A DNA stretch of 34,344 nt from contig JALGZR010000083.1 of assembly GCA_025774805.1 (NCBI GenBank), forward strand, positions 1 to 34,344. Direction: 5' to 3'. Position numbers and translations under genes: made by a program. Numbering within the stretch: position 1 is the stretch's first letter; every line of letters starts with the position of its first letter. Of the stretch, positions 1 through 8,041 are shown piece by piece. This stretch comes from a bacterium. GTDB lineage: Bacteria; ARS69. A model generated the notes under the pieces. That model was not told the origin of the DNA, searched no databases, and worked only from the letters and a program-made list of their open reading frames with translations.

Positions 1-1
1 G

Positions 2-661
2 GAGTTCTCCGAGCTCGGGGCGGGATTCCGGCTGGCGATGCGCGACATGGAGATCCGGGGCGCCGGCAACTTCCTGGGGCCGGAGCAGTCGGGACACGTG
101 CACGCGGTCGGCTATGACCTCTACTGTCAGATGCTCCGCGAGGCGATCGCCGACCTGAAGGGCGTCGAGCGGCCGGAGGAGCGCATCTCCGTCCGGCTGG
201 AGGTGGAGATGGACGCCTACTTCCCGCGGGACTACATCGACGATCCCGATCAGCGCATTCAGTTCTACAAGCGGCTGGTCGACCTGGGGGAGCCGGGACC
301 GCTCCGGTCGCTCGAGGAGGAGCTGCAGGATCGGTACGGACGCCTTCCCGAGCCCGCCCGGAATCTGATGCGGCTCAAGGAGCTCCGCCTGCTCGCCGAG
401 CGGGGAGGCGTCGAGTGGGTCCGCGTCCGCGCCGGCGCGGCCGACTTCCGATTCGGGGAGGGACGAGAGGCCTCGCCGGAGACGGTCAAGGAGCTGCTCC
501 AGCGGGTTCCCGGTCGGCTCTCGTTCCAGGCCGACGGGAGGGAGGGGCTCCGCATCCGACTCGAGGCGGGCTCTCCCGAGGCGGCGCTGGAGGCCTCCGC
601 CACCCTCTTGCGGGTCGTCGGGGCCTCTGATACCGTCCTCGTTTCGACCGAGAAGCAATGA
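2..661 (+). CDS. mfd: Transcription-repair coupling factor Mfd, C-terminal part (5' end outside window)
   Basis: The reading frame is open from base 2 and continues the start of the window, so this is the last ~219 residues of a much larger protein (family usually about 1100-1200 residues). The segment with RDMEIRGAGNFLGPEQSGH is the conserved end of the RecG-like translocase module of Mfd, and the rest matches the C-terminal TRCF domain. Mfd removes RNA polymerase stalled at DNA lesions and recruits UvrA for nucleotide excision repair in the cytoplasm. Its TGA stop overlaps the ATG of the next gene (ATGA), so the two are probably translationally coupled. Family assignment is secure; nothing can be said about the missing helicase domains. 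Confidence 0.95.
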   Translation, partial: EFSELGAGFRLAMRDMEIRGAGNFLGPEQSGHVHAVGYDLYCQMLREAIADLKGVERPEERISVRLEVEMDAYFPRDYIDDPDQRIQFYKRLVDLGEPGPLRSLEEELQDRYGRLPEPARNLMRLKELRLLAERGGVEWVRVRAGAADFRFGEGREASPETVKELLQRVPGRLSFQADGREGLRIRLEAGSPEAALEASATLLRVVGASDTVLVSTEKQ

Positions 662-2400
662 TGAGGAAAGGGGATACGGAATTGTTGCAGGAGACCAAAA
701 GGGCGGTCCTTTTCGCGGCCATCCTGGCCGGACTCGCCGGATGCGGGGGTAAAGAGAGCGGGACCGAGAAGATCGTGGCGACCGCCGGAGACATCCGGGT
801 GACGTTGGCTGAGTTCCAGGAGGCCTACCATCAGATCACGCCGAACTACCGGCCGGATATCTCGACTCTGGAAGGCAAGCGCGCCTTCGCCGACGATCTC
901 GTCAACAAGGAGATCCTCCTCCTCGAGGCCAAGCGTCTGGGCGGTTTCGAGAGTCCGGAGCTGACCGAAACGATGGAGCACCGCCGGAAGCAGGAGATGC
1001 TCGGGATCCTCTTTCGGGATGAAATCGAGTCCCAGGTCGAGGTCCCCGGACACGCGGTGGCCGAGCTCTACGATATGCGGAAATGGAACGCGCGGATTTC
1101 GCACATCCTTCTCGGGGATGCGGCCGAGGCCCGGCGGATCCGGGAGGAGATCGTGTCGGGAGAAAAGACGTTCGAGGAGGCCGCTCGGGAGCACTCCATG
1201 GATCGCAAGACGTCCCGGAACGACGGGAGTCTGGGCGAGATCCAGTGGGGGCAGTCGATCCCCGAGTTCCAGAAGGTCGCCTTCGAACTGGAGCCGGGAG
1301 AGATCTCCGAGCCGGTGGAGACGACGTACGGCGTCCATCTCGTTCGGTTGGACGAGCGGCTGCCCCAGGAGGTCGGCACGCTCGAGGAGACGCGCCCTCT
1401 CCTGCGGGATGACGCGCGACGTCACCTCACGAACCTGAAGACCCGTGAGTTCATGCAGTGGCTGGAAGAGAAGGAGGGGCTCACCTGGAACCCGGAGGGG
1501 CTCGACCTGACCCTCGAGCTGATCCGGAAGTGTCTCGAGCTCGATGCCGACACCATTCCGAATGAGCGGCGCTACGTTCCCGCGCCCACCGACGATCAAC
1601 GAAAGGTCGTCATCGCCTCGTTCAGCGGCCGGGACTGGACGATCGGCGAATACGTGGACTTCGTCGCGGGCCGCCCCGTTCCCCTCCGGGTGCAGGGTCC
1701 GATTCCCCGCAACGGACTCCAGGAGCTGATCCGGTCGGTCCAGATCCACGAACAACTGCTCGTGAAGGAGGCGAAGGCGCGCGGGCTCGACCAGCGACCG
1801 GAGGTCGTGAGCGCCGTCACCCGTCTCCACGAACAGGTCATGATCGAGCACGTTCACGGGCGCTTCCTGCAGGCCGCGGACGTCACCCCCGAGGAGGTCC
1901 GGGCGGTCTACGATTCGATGCGGACCGTGGACGAGGAGTCGCTCATGATTCCCGAAAGGGTCGACATGATCGTCCTCGTCCACACCGAGCGAAAAAGGGT
2001 GGAGGAGGGTCTGCGCCGGATCCGGGCGGGCGAGGATGAGGGAGCCGTCTGCAAGGAGATCTCTCTCGACCTTCGCACACGGGACAAGAAAGGTCGCACC
2101 GGGCTCATCGCGCGCGGAAGCTACGCTCCCGAAATGGAGGAGGTCGCGTTCTCGGGGATCGCCGGCCAGGGGTGGACGGATCCGATTCAGACGGGATCGG
2201 GGGTGGGAGCCGTCAAGGTGTTGGTCCACGAACAGCCCCGGATCGCCGAGTTCGAGGACGTCGAGGCGGCGTACACCCGTCAGCTCATCAACGCGCGCGG
2301 CGAGACCGCGTTCGAGGAGTGGATCCAGGAACAGCGGGACGCGCTTGGGGTAGTCATCCACGACGACGTTCTCGAGCTGATCGGCGAACCCGTCTCCTGA
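658..2400 (+). CDS. Parvulin-type peptidyl-prolyl isomerase lipoprotein
   Basis: A 580-residue protein with a lipoprotein signal: hydrophobic stretch about residues 16-28 and lipobox LAGC ending at Cys29. A SurA/PrsA-like N-terminal chaperone region follows. A recognisable parvulin (PpiC) domain spans about residues 145-233, with the typical 'ISHIL', 'DGSLGEI' and 'GVHLVRL' elements. A second, more divergent parvulin-like segment lies in the last third. The inferred role is folding of exported proteins at the periplasmic face of a membrane. The start overlaps the mfd stop by 4 bases, and an ATG at 661 is an equally possible start. The next gene is a second, SurA-like isomerase 6 bp downstream, so the two probably work on the same pathway. 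The exact subfamily (PrsA-like or SurA-like) is uncertain. Confidence 0.88.
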   Translation: MMRKGDTELLQETKRAVLFAAILAGLAGCGGKESGTEKIVATAGDIRVTLAEFQEAYHQITPNYRPDISTLEGKRAFADDLVNKEILLLEAKRLGGFESPELTETMEHRRKQEMLGILFRDEIESQVEVPGHAVAELYDMRKWNARISHILLGDAAEARRIREEIVSGEKTFEEAAREHSMDRKTSRNDGSLGEIQWGQSIPEFQKVAFELEPGEISEPVETTYGVHLVRLDERLPQEVGTLEETRPLLRDDARRHLTNLKTREFMQWLEEKEGLTWNPEGLDLTLELIRKCLELDADTIPNERRYVPAPTDDQRKVVIASFSGRDWTIGEYVDFVAGRPVPLRVQGPIPRNGLQELIRSVQIHEQLLVKEAKARGLDQRPEVVSAVTRLHEQVMIEHVHGRFLQAADVTPEEVRAVYDSMRTVDEESLMIPERVDMIVLVHTERKRVEEGLRRIRAGEDEGAVCKEISLDLRTRDKKGRTGLIARGSYAPEMEEVAFSGIAGQGWTDPIQTGSGVGAVKVLVHEQPRIAEFEDVEAAYTRQLINARGETAFEEWIQEQRDALGVVIHDDVLELIGEPVS

Positions 2401-2406
2401 GGGAAC

Positions 2407-3747
2407 ATGTCCGGCAACGACTTCCAGCGGAACCGAGGGCGGGGGGCGGTGGCCATCGTCGCCCTCCTCCTCTTCTCCGTCACGCTCTCTACGCACGTCG
2501 CGGGAGAAGAGCCCGAGCTCCTCGACGGCATCGCGGCCGTCGTGGGGGAGGAGATCATCCTGATCTCCGAGGTCGAGGAGGAGCTCTTCCTGGCCAGTCT
2601 TCGCGGCCGGCTCGATCTCGGCGACACCGAGGCGGTCGAGAGGTACCGCGCCGAGATCCTCGACGCCCTGGTCGAAGGCAAGATCCTGCTGGCCAAAGCG
2701 CGGGCGGAGGGCATCCGGCCCGAGCGGGAGGAGATCGACTCCGCGGTCCTTCGAATGGTCGACGAGATCCGCGCCCGGTTCCCGAGCGAAGAGGCCTTCC
2801 AGGCCCAGCTCGAGCTCGAGGGAACGAGCGTCGAGGAACTGGAGCGCGGCCACCGGAACAAGGTCGAAGAGCAGCTCGCGGTTCGACAGCTCGTGGACCG
2901 GAGCGTCCGCAGTCGCGTGAACGTGGACGAGCGCGAGGTGCAGCAGTACTGGGACGAGCACCGGGAGGAGATCCCGGCCGTTCCCGCCGGTCTCGATCTG
3001 TCCCACATCCGGGTCGATCTCCGTTCCGGGGCCGCGGTCGACAGCGCCGCGATCCGGCGGGCCGAGATCGTCCTCGGGAGGCTGGAGGCGGGTGAGGACT
3101 TCGCGACGCTCGCGAAGGTCTTCTCCGAGGGCCCGGCCGCCGCGATCGGCGGTGAACTGGGCTGGTTCGAGATCGCCGATCTGGACCCGGTGCTGTCCGA
3201 GGCGGTCCGCGACCGCGAGCCGGGCGGTCTCACCGACGTCGTCGTCTCCGGACGCGGCGCCCACATCCTGCGGGTGGAGGACGTTCGCGACGAAGGACGG
3301 TCGATGTCGCTCCGGCAGATCGTCTTCCTGCGCGACGAGGAAGCCGCCCGGTCGGCGGCTCTCGCCCGCGCTCAGGACCTCCGGCGACGCCTCGAGGCGG
3401 GCGAGGACTTCGCCGAGCTGGCCCGGGCGGAGTCGGACGATCCCCGGGCCGCGGAGGCGGCCGGGCACCTCGGCCTGGTGCCGCTCGAGGCCCTTCCCTC
3501 CGAGTTCCGTCCCCGACTCGAGCCGCTCGAGCCGGGGGAGATCTCGCCCGTTCTCGAGAGCCCCGAGGGTTTTTTCATCTTCCGGGCCAACGCCAAGGAA
3601 GGCGAACGGAAGCCCACCTACAAAGAGGCCCACGACCGGATCCTCTCCCTCCTCGAGCAGGAGAAGGCGGCCGAAATCTATCGGGAGTTCCTCGGCAAGA
3701 TCCGCTCGGAGGTCTACGTCGAGATCCGGACGCCCGAAGAGAGCTGA
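2407..3747 (+). CDS. surA: SurA-like periplasmic chaperone / peptidyl-prolyl isomerase
   Basis: A 446-residue protein with a cleavable-type signal peptide (hydrophobic residues about 13-27, cleavage probably before GEEPELL). A SurA N-terminal domain follows ('LDGIAAVVGEEIILISEVEEE' region), then two tandem parvulin domains at about residues 196-293 and 301-395. This N domain plus two parvulin domains is the SurA architecture, which escorts unfolded beta-barrel proteins to the outer-membrane assembly machinery. It sits 6 bp after the lipoprotein isomerase and 3 bp before pdxA; surA-pdxA adjacency is also seen in E. coli. A predicted beta-barrel protein encoded at 11.8-14.1 kb is a plausible client. 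The symbol is given by architecture and neighbourhood, not by a database match. Confidence 0.85.
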   Translation: MSGNDFQRNRGRGAVAIVALLLFSVTLSTHVAGEEPELLDGIAAVVGEEIILISEVEEELFLASLRGRLDLGDTEAVERYRAEILDALVEGKILLAKARAEGIRPEREEIDSAVLRMVDEIRARFPSEEAFQAQLELEGTSVEELERGHRNKVEEQLAVRQLVDRSVRSRVNVDEREVQQYWDEHREEIPAVPAGLDLSHIRVDLRSGAAVDSAAIRRAEIVLGRLEAGEDFATLAKVFSEGPAAAIGGELGWFEIADLDPVLSEAVRDREPGGLTDVVVSGRGAHILRVEDVRDEGRSMSLRQIVFLRDEEAARSAALARAQDLRRRLEAGEDFAELARAESDDPRAAEAAGHLGLVPLEALPSEFRPRLEPLEPGEISPVLESPEGFFIFRANAKEGERKPTYKEAHDRILSLLEQEKAAEIYREFLGKIRSEVYVEIRTPEES

Positions 3748-3750
3748 TCC

Positions 3751-4740
3751 GTGAGCGCTCGAGTCCACCTCGGGATCACGGTCGGGGATCCGGCCGGGAT
3801 CGGGCCGGAGATCGTCGCCCGGGCGTTGGCCGAAGGCCGATTGACCGCCCACGCGCGGATCACGGTCTACGCCGAGCCCCGGCTCTTCGATCGCGCGGCG
3901 CGGGAGACGGGAGAGTCGCCCCTCCCGCGATCCGGCGGATCGGGGCCGTCCGAGGCCCCGCGGCTCCACCCGATCGATCCCGGGCCGATCCCCTCCGACT
4001 TCGAACTCGGGACCCCGAGCGCCTTCACGGGGAGGGCGGCGGCCGAGGCGGTGCGGGCCGCCGCGCAGGACGCTCTGGGGAAAAGGATCGACGCGGTCGT
4101 GACCGCTCCTCTCTCGAAGACCGCTCTCGCGGCCGCCGGCGTTCCCCATCCGGGTCACACCGAGCTTCTGGCCGAGCTGGCCGGGGCGCCCGAGGTGGCC
4201 ATGATGTTCGTCACGGGGGATCTCCGGATCACCCTGGCAACGACTCACGTCCCGCTCTCCGAGGTCGCCCGGCACTTGACGCCGGAGATGCTGGCCGAGC
4301 GGGTGCGATTGACGCGAGAGTGCCTCGTTCACCGGGCCGGCATTCTCGATCCCCGAATCGCCCTGCTCGGACTCAATCCCCATGCCGGGGAGGAGGGGCG
4401 CTTCGGAGGCGAGGAGTCGCGCACGATCCGGCCCGTGATCGAGGAGGCGCGGCGAAGGGGGTGGCGCGTCGAGGGGCCGTTTCCCGCGGATTCGTTCTTC
4501 GCCCGGCACCTCGGGAGCTACGACGCGGTGGTCGCGATGTATCACGACCAGGGGCTGATCCCCGTGAAGCTGCTCTCCGGGGGAAAGGCGGTCAACGTGA
4601 CGCTCGGACTGCCCTTTCTGCGCACGAGCGTCGACCACGGCACCGCCTTCGACATCGCCGGCCGCGGTGTCGCCTCTTCCGACAGCCTGGTCGAGGCGGC
4701 GCGGCTCGCCGCGGCCTGGGTCGGACCCCCCTCCGCTTGA
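3751..4740 (+). CDS. pdxA: 4-hydroxythreonine-4-phosphate dehydrogenase
   Basis: A 329-residue protein of normal length for PdxA, which oxidises 4-phosphohydroxy-L-threonine in the DXP-dependent vitamin B6 pathway. The N-terminal 'GITVGDPAGIGPEI' motif and the three metal-binding histidines are visible: H166 in 'THVPL', H211 in 'NPHAGE' and H265 in 'YHDQGLIPVK'. The GTG at 3751 is the only start that gives the full N terminus. It lies 3 bp after the surA stop, which indicates an operon. The partner enzyme PdxJ is encoded at 17.0 kb, so the DXP-dependent B6 route is represented twice in this window. A promoter-like element for the next operon overlaps the stop codon. Confidence 0.95.
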   Translation: MSARVHLGITVGDPAGIGPEIVARALAEGRLTAHARITVYAEPRLFDRAARETGESPLPRSGGSGPSEAPRLHPIDPGPIPSDFELGTPSAFTGRAAAEAVRAAAQDALGKRIDAVVTAPLSKTALAAAGVPHPGHTELLAELAGAPEVAMMFVTGDLRITLATTHVPLSEVARHLTPEMLAERVRLTRECLVHRAGILDPRIALLGLNPHAGEEGRFGGEESRTIRPVIEEARRRGWRVEGPFPADSFFARHLGSYDAVVAMYHDQGLIPVKLLSGGKAVNVTLGLPFLRTSVDHGTAFDIAGRGVASSDSLVEAARLAAAWVGPPSA

Positions 4741-4765
4741 CCCGGCCCCCGTTCGGACCTAGCCT
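4737..4765 (+). promoter_or_regulatory. Putative sigma70-type promoter for ftsE-ftsX-envC
   Basis: TTGACC, a 17-bp spacer and TAGCCT. The -35 overlaps the pdxA stop codon. The predicted start near 4772 would give a ~235-nt leader to ftsE that contains the small palindromic repeat at 4778-4849. The -10 has only the TAnnnT core, so this is a candidate only. Confidence 0.35.
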
Positions 4766-4777
4766 CTCCCCGAGCCG

Positions 4778-4849
4778 ATGGCCTGCATCTCTCGCCGGGC
4801 TCGTCGCCGGCCGCCGCCGCGGCAGACGCGGGTGAGAGTCGCGGGCCAG
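4778..4849. repeat. Short copy of the CTAG-type palindromic repeat
   Basis: The left end (ATGGCCTGCATCTCTCGCC, followed by GGGCTCGTCGCC) is close to the left end of the complete copy at 26304-26485, and the right end (GGTGAGAGTCGCGGGCCAG) is close to that copy's right end. The two ends are imperfect inverted repeats of each other (about 14 of 18 positions). The ~125 bp core of the large copy is reduced to about 30 bp, so this looks like an internally deleted member. A CTAGCCTCTCC sequence just upstream (4759-4769) resembles another partial left end. It lies in the 266-bp pdxA-ftsE gap. Before ftsE this gap also holds three near-tandem ATTCG-type units at about 4971-5000 and nothing else that I recognise. 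Confidence 0.6.
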
Positions 4850-5006
4850 AGGAAAAGGGGATGAGGACGACGGGTCAGGGCCTCCGGCTCGCCTCCCGGC
4901 GCCGGTACCGGCAGGGCCGCCACCCGCGGAGACCGCCTCCGCTTCGGGCCAGCGATCGACCGATGGGCTCAATTCGTGGGCGATTCGTGCCGATTCGAGG
5001 AACGAT

Positions 5007-5746
<740 letters not shown>

Positions 5747-5750
<4 letters not shown>

Positions 5751-6613
5751 ACTCACTGCTGTTCACCATCCGGGAGGGCGTGCTCAACCTCCGGCGCTCT
5801 CCGTTGCTGGCCGTCTCCTCGGTGGCGGTGATGGGTCTCTCGCTGTTCGTGCTCGGCATCTTCCTTCTGATCACCGTGAACCTGCGGTCGGCCATCATCG
5901 CCGTCCAGGAGCAGGTCGAGATCGTGGTGTTCGTGCAGGAGGCGGTGCGGGACGCCGAGCTCCAGTCGCTCGACCGGTTCCTGCGCGAGCACCCGGGAGT
6001 TCGTGACGTCCAGTACCTGTCCCGAGACGACGCCCTCGCGGAGTTCCGGCGGGAGCTCCGCGAACGGGAGTACCTGCTCGAGGCGCTCGAGACGAATCCC
6101 CTCCCGGACACGTTCAAGGTCGCGCTGTTCGACGACTGGAAGGCGACGGATCGAATCGCCCTGATGGCGGAGCAGATCGAGGAGATGGCCGGCGTCGACG
6201 AGGTCAAATACGGCCGGGAGTGGGTCGGGCGACTGAACCGCGTGATCGTCGGTCTGGTGCTCGTGGACCTGTTCCTGGGCGTGGTGGTCGCGCTCTCTTC
6301 GCTCGTGGTGGTCGCCAACACCGTCAAGTTGACTCTGATCGCCCGGCGCGATCTGATCGAGCTGATGAAGATGGTGGGCGCGACCATCGGCGTGGTCCGC
6401 CGCCCCTTCGTCATCGAGGGACTGATCCAGGGAGGTCTCGCCGCTCTTCTCGCCACCGGGCTTCTCATCGGGCTCACCGGGTTCCTGCAGGAACGGGTGC
6501 CTGAGGTCGAAGCCCTCTCGATCCCCGCGTTCGCCCTGTTCCTGGGGTTCGGGGCGTTCCTCGGGGGTCTGGGCAGCCTGATCTCGATCCGTGGCTTCGT
6601 CCGGCGATGGTGA
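5747..6613 (+). CDS. ftsX: Cell division permease-like protein FtsX
   Basis: A 288-residue membrane protein with the FtsX layout: a short cytoplasmic N terminus, TM1 at about 21-43, an extracytoplasmic domain (about 45-160) and three more membrane segments at about 163-190, 215-245 and 255-280. The sequence 'LIELMKMVGAT' before TM3 is a hallmark of FtsX. Upstream in-frame ATG codons exist, but the GTG at 5747 overlaps the ftsE stop (GTGA) and gives the usual length, so it is preferred. The extracytoplasmic domain would contact the EnvC-like protein encoded next, whose start overlaps this gene's stop. Together ftsE-ftsX-envC form one translationally coupled septal murein hydrolysis module. Confidence 0.93.
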
Positions 6614-7908
6614 CCGGACCAGTCTCGTCCCCCCCGCAGCGCACCCGGGCGCGCTCCCCGCGGCGCCCGCCGGCCCGGGGATGGATCCCGCTTCCGTTCC
6701 TCGTCCTTCTGCTCCTGTCGGGACCGGCTTCCGGACCGACTGCTGCGGACCCCAAGGGGGCGTCGCTTTCCGAGGACATCGTCTATCCGGAGACGGTACG
6801 GGAGCGGATGGAACAGGAGTCCGCGGAGCTGGATCGCGTGCGAAGGGAACTGGAGCAGGCACGGAACGAGCGAAAGAAGTACGCGGCGCGCGAGATGAAG
6901 ATCCTCGAGCAGCTCAATTCCCTGGACTCCGATCTGACCCTCAAGCAGCGACTCCTGACCGGCCTGGAGAGGAAGGAGCGCCGGCTCAGCGCCGACCTGG
7001 AACGCACGCGCTCCCGCCTGGGGCAAGAGCGCTCCCGGCTCGACGAGCGCCGGGCGGTTCTGCGGCGCCGGCTCCGGAACATCTACAAGTTCGGGGAGAA
7101 GCCGGGGCTCCAGGTGCTCCTGGGAGCGAGCTCCGCGGCCGATCTCGTTCGCCGTTTCGATTGGCTGCTGATGGTGGCGACCCAGGACCGTCAGCTCTAC
7201 GAGGAGGTCTTGGCCTCCCTGGCCGTGGTGCGGAAGTCCGAGATCGAGCTCGCCGGCAAGATGTCCGAGGTCCGCGGCATCCGCGAGGAGTCGGAACGGG
7301 AGAGGAGCGAGCTCGCCCGCACGCGGGAGGAGAGGAAAGGCCTCCTCGACTCCGTGCGCAGCGAGAAGACCCGGCGCGAGCGCCTGATCGGCGAGCTGGA
7401 GGAGGCGGAGAAGCAGGTTCAGCAGCTCATGTCCGAGCTCCAGGAGCGAGCGCGGCGTCTGGCGGACGGCGAGATCGACCTCGACGGGAATACGTTCGTC
7501 GGGGCCAAGGGCGCGCTGCCCTGGCCCGTCGAAGGCAAGGTGTCCCGCTGGTACGGCATTCAGAAGGACAGGCGCTTCGGGACGTCCACGTTCAACGGCG
7601 GCATCGACATCATGGCGGAGAAGGAGTCCGAGGTCATCGCGGTCCACCGGGGCCGGGCCGACTACGTGAACTGGTTGCCCGGTTACGGTCAGTGCATCAT
7701 CCTCAGTCACGGCGGCGGCTACTACACGCTATACGCCCACACCTCGAAAGTGTACGTGAGCCCCGGCGACGTCGTGGAATCGGGGGACGTCATCGCGTCG
7801 GTCGGCGACACGGGCTCCCTGCTGGGAAACATACTCCACTTCGAGGTCCGCAAAGACGCCGAACCGGTGAACCCGGCGGTCTGGCTGCGGCCGGTGAGAC
7901 TCCGCTAG
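6607..7908 (+). CDS. envC: EnvC-like murein hydrolase activator (degenerate LytM/M23 domain)
   Basis: A 433-residue protein with a signal peptide or N-terminal anchor at about 27-47, a long coiled coil (about 62-290) and a C-terminal LytM/M23 fold (about 300-433). Key M23 residues are missing: the metal-binding His of HxxxD is Asn330 ('NGGID', Asp334 kept), and the first His of the HLH motif is Ile409 ('ILHFEV', His411 kept). 'LYAH' with H378 is kept. A dead LytM domain after a coiled coil is the EnvC design, which activates amidases instead of cutting murein. Being coupled to ftsEX supports this. ATG 6607 or GTG 6610 (GTGA overlap with ftsX) could be the start. The TAG stop is part of a CTAG repeat end. 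Confidence 0.9.
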   Translation: MVTGPVSSPPQRTRARSPRRPPARGWIPLPFLVLLLLSGPASGPTAADPKGASLSEDIVYPETVRERMEQESAELDRVRRELEQARNERKKYAAREMKILEQLNSLDSDLTLKQRLLTGLERKERRLSADLERTRSRLGQERSRLDERRAVLRRRLRNIYKFGEKPGLQVLLGASSAADLVRRFDWLLMVATQDRQLYEEVLASLAVVRKSEIELAGKMSEVRGIREESERERSELARTREERKGLLDSVRSEKTRRERLIGELEEAEKQVQQLMSELQERARRLADGEIDLDGNTFVGAKGALPWPVEGKVSRWYGIQKDRRFGTSTFNGGIDIMAEKESEVIAVHRGRADYVNWLPGYGQCIILSHGGGYYTLYAHTSKVYVSPGDVVESGDVIASVGDTGSLLGNILHFEVRKDAEPVNPAVWLRPVRLR

Positions 7909-7943
7909 CCGGCACTTCCCCCCAGCCCGTCGCGAGGCCGTGC
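7905..7943. repeat. Solo left end of the CTAG-type repeat
   Basis: CTAGCCGGCACTTCCCCCC followed by AGCCCGTCGCGAGGC aligns with the left end of the complete copy at 26304-26338, with a 1-base gap; CGTCGCGAGGC is identical in both. No matching right end is found before metG. The TAG stop of the EnvC-like gene (7906-7908) is formed by the repeat's CTAG. Confidence 0.5.
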
Positions 7944-7976
7944 CCCGTCGCGATCGGCTTCCTCGCGGCGGCGCTC

Positions 7977-8005
7977 TTGACCGTCGACCCGCCCCGGTCC
8001 ATCAT
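7977..8005 (+). promoter_or_regulatory. Putative promoter for metG
   Basis: TTGACC, a 17-bp spacer and CATCAT, placing the transcription start near 8012, about 30 bases before the metG GTG. The -10 is weak, so this rests on spacing and position. Confidence 0.3.
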
Positions 8006-8041
8006 CCGATTCTGCGCCCGCCCGAAGCCCGGAGACACCCT

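Noticed and set aside
265-4638. Minus-strand open frame of 1457 codons, and similar long minus-strand frames (for example 22627-26091 and 11578-13938)
   Set aside because: They are antisense to well-supported genes (mfd, ppi, surA, pdxA, kinase, barrel), show no domain motifs and have the Arg/Pro/Gly/Asp composition typical of mirror frames in GC-rich genes.
7892-7908. GGTGAGACTCCGCTAG at the 3' end of the EnvC-like gene as a right end of the CTAG repeat
   Set aside because: It resembles the right terminus but lacks several core bases and encodes the natural end of the protein; chance resemblance is likely.
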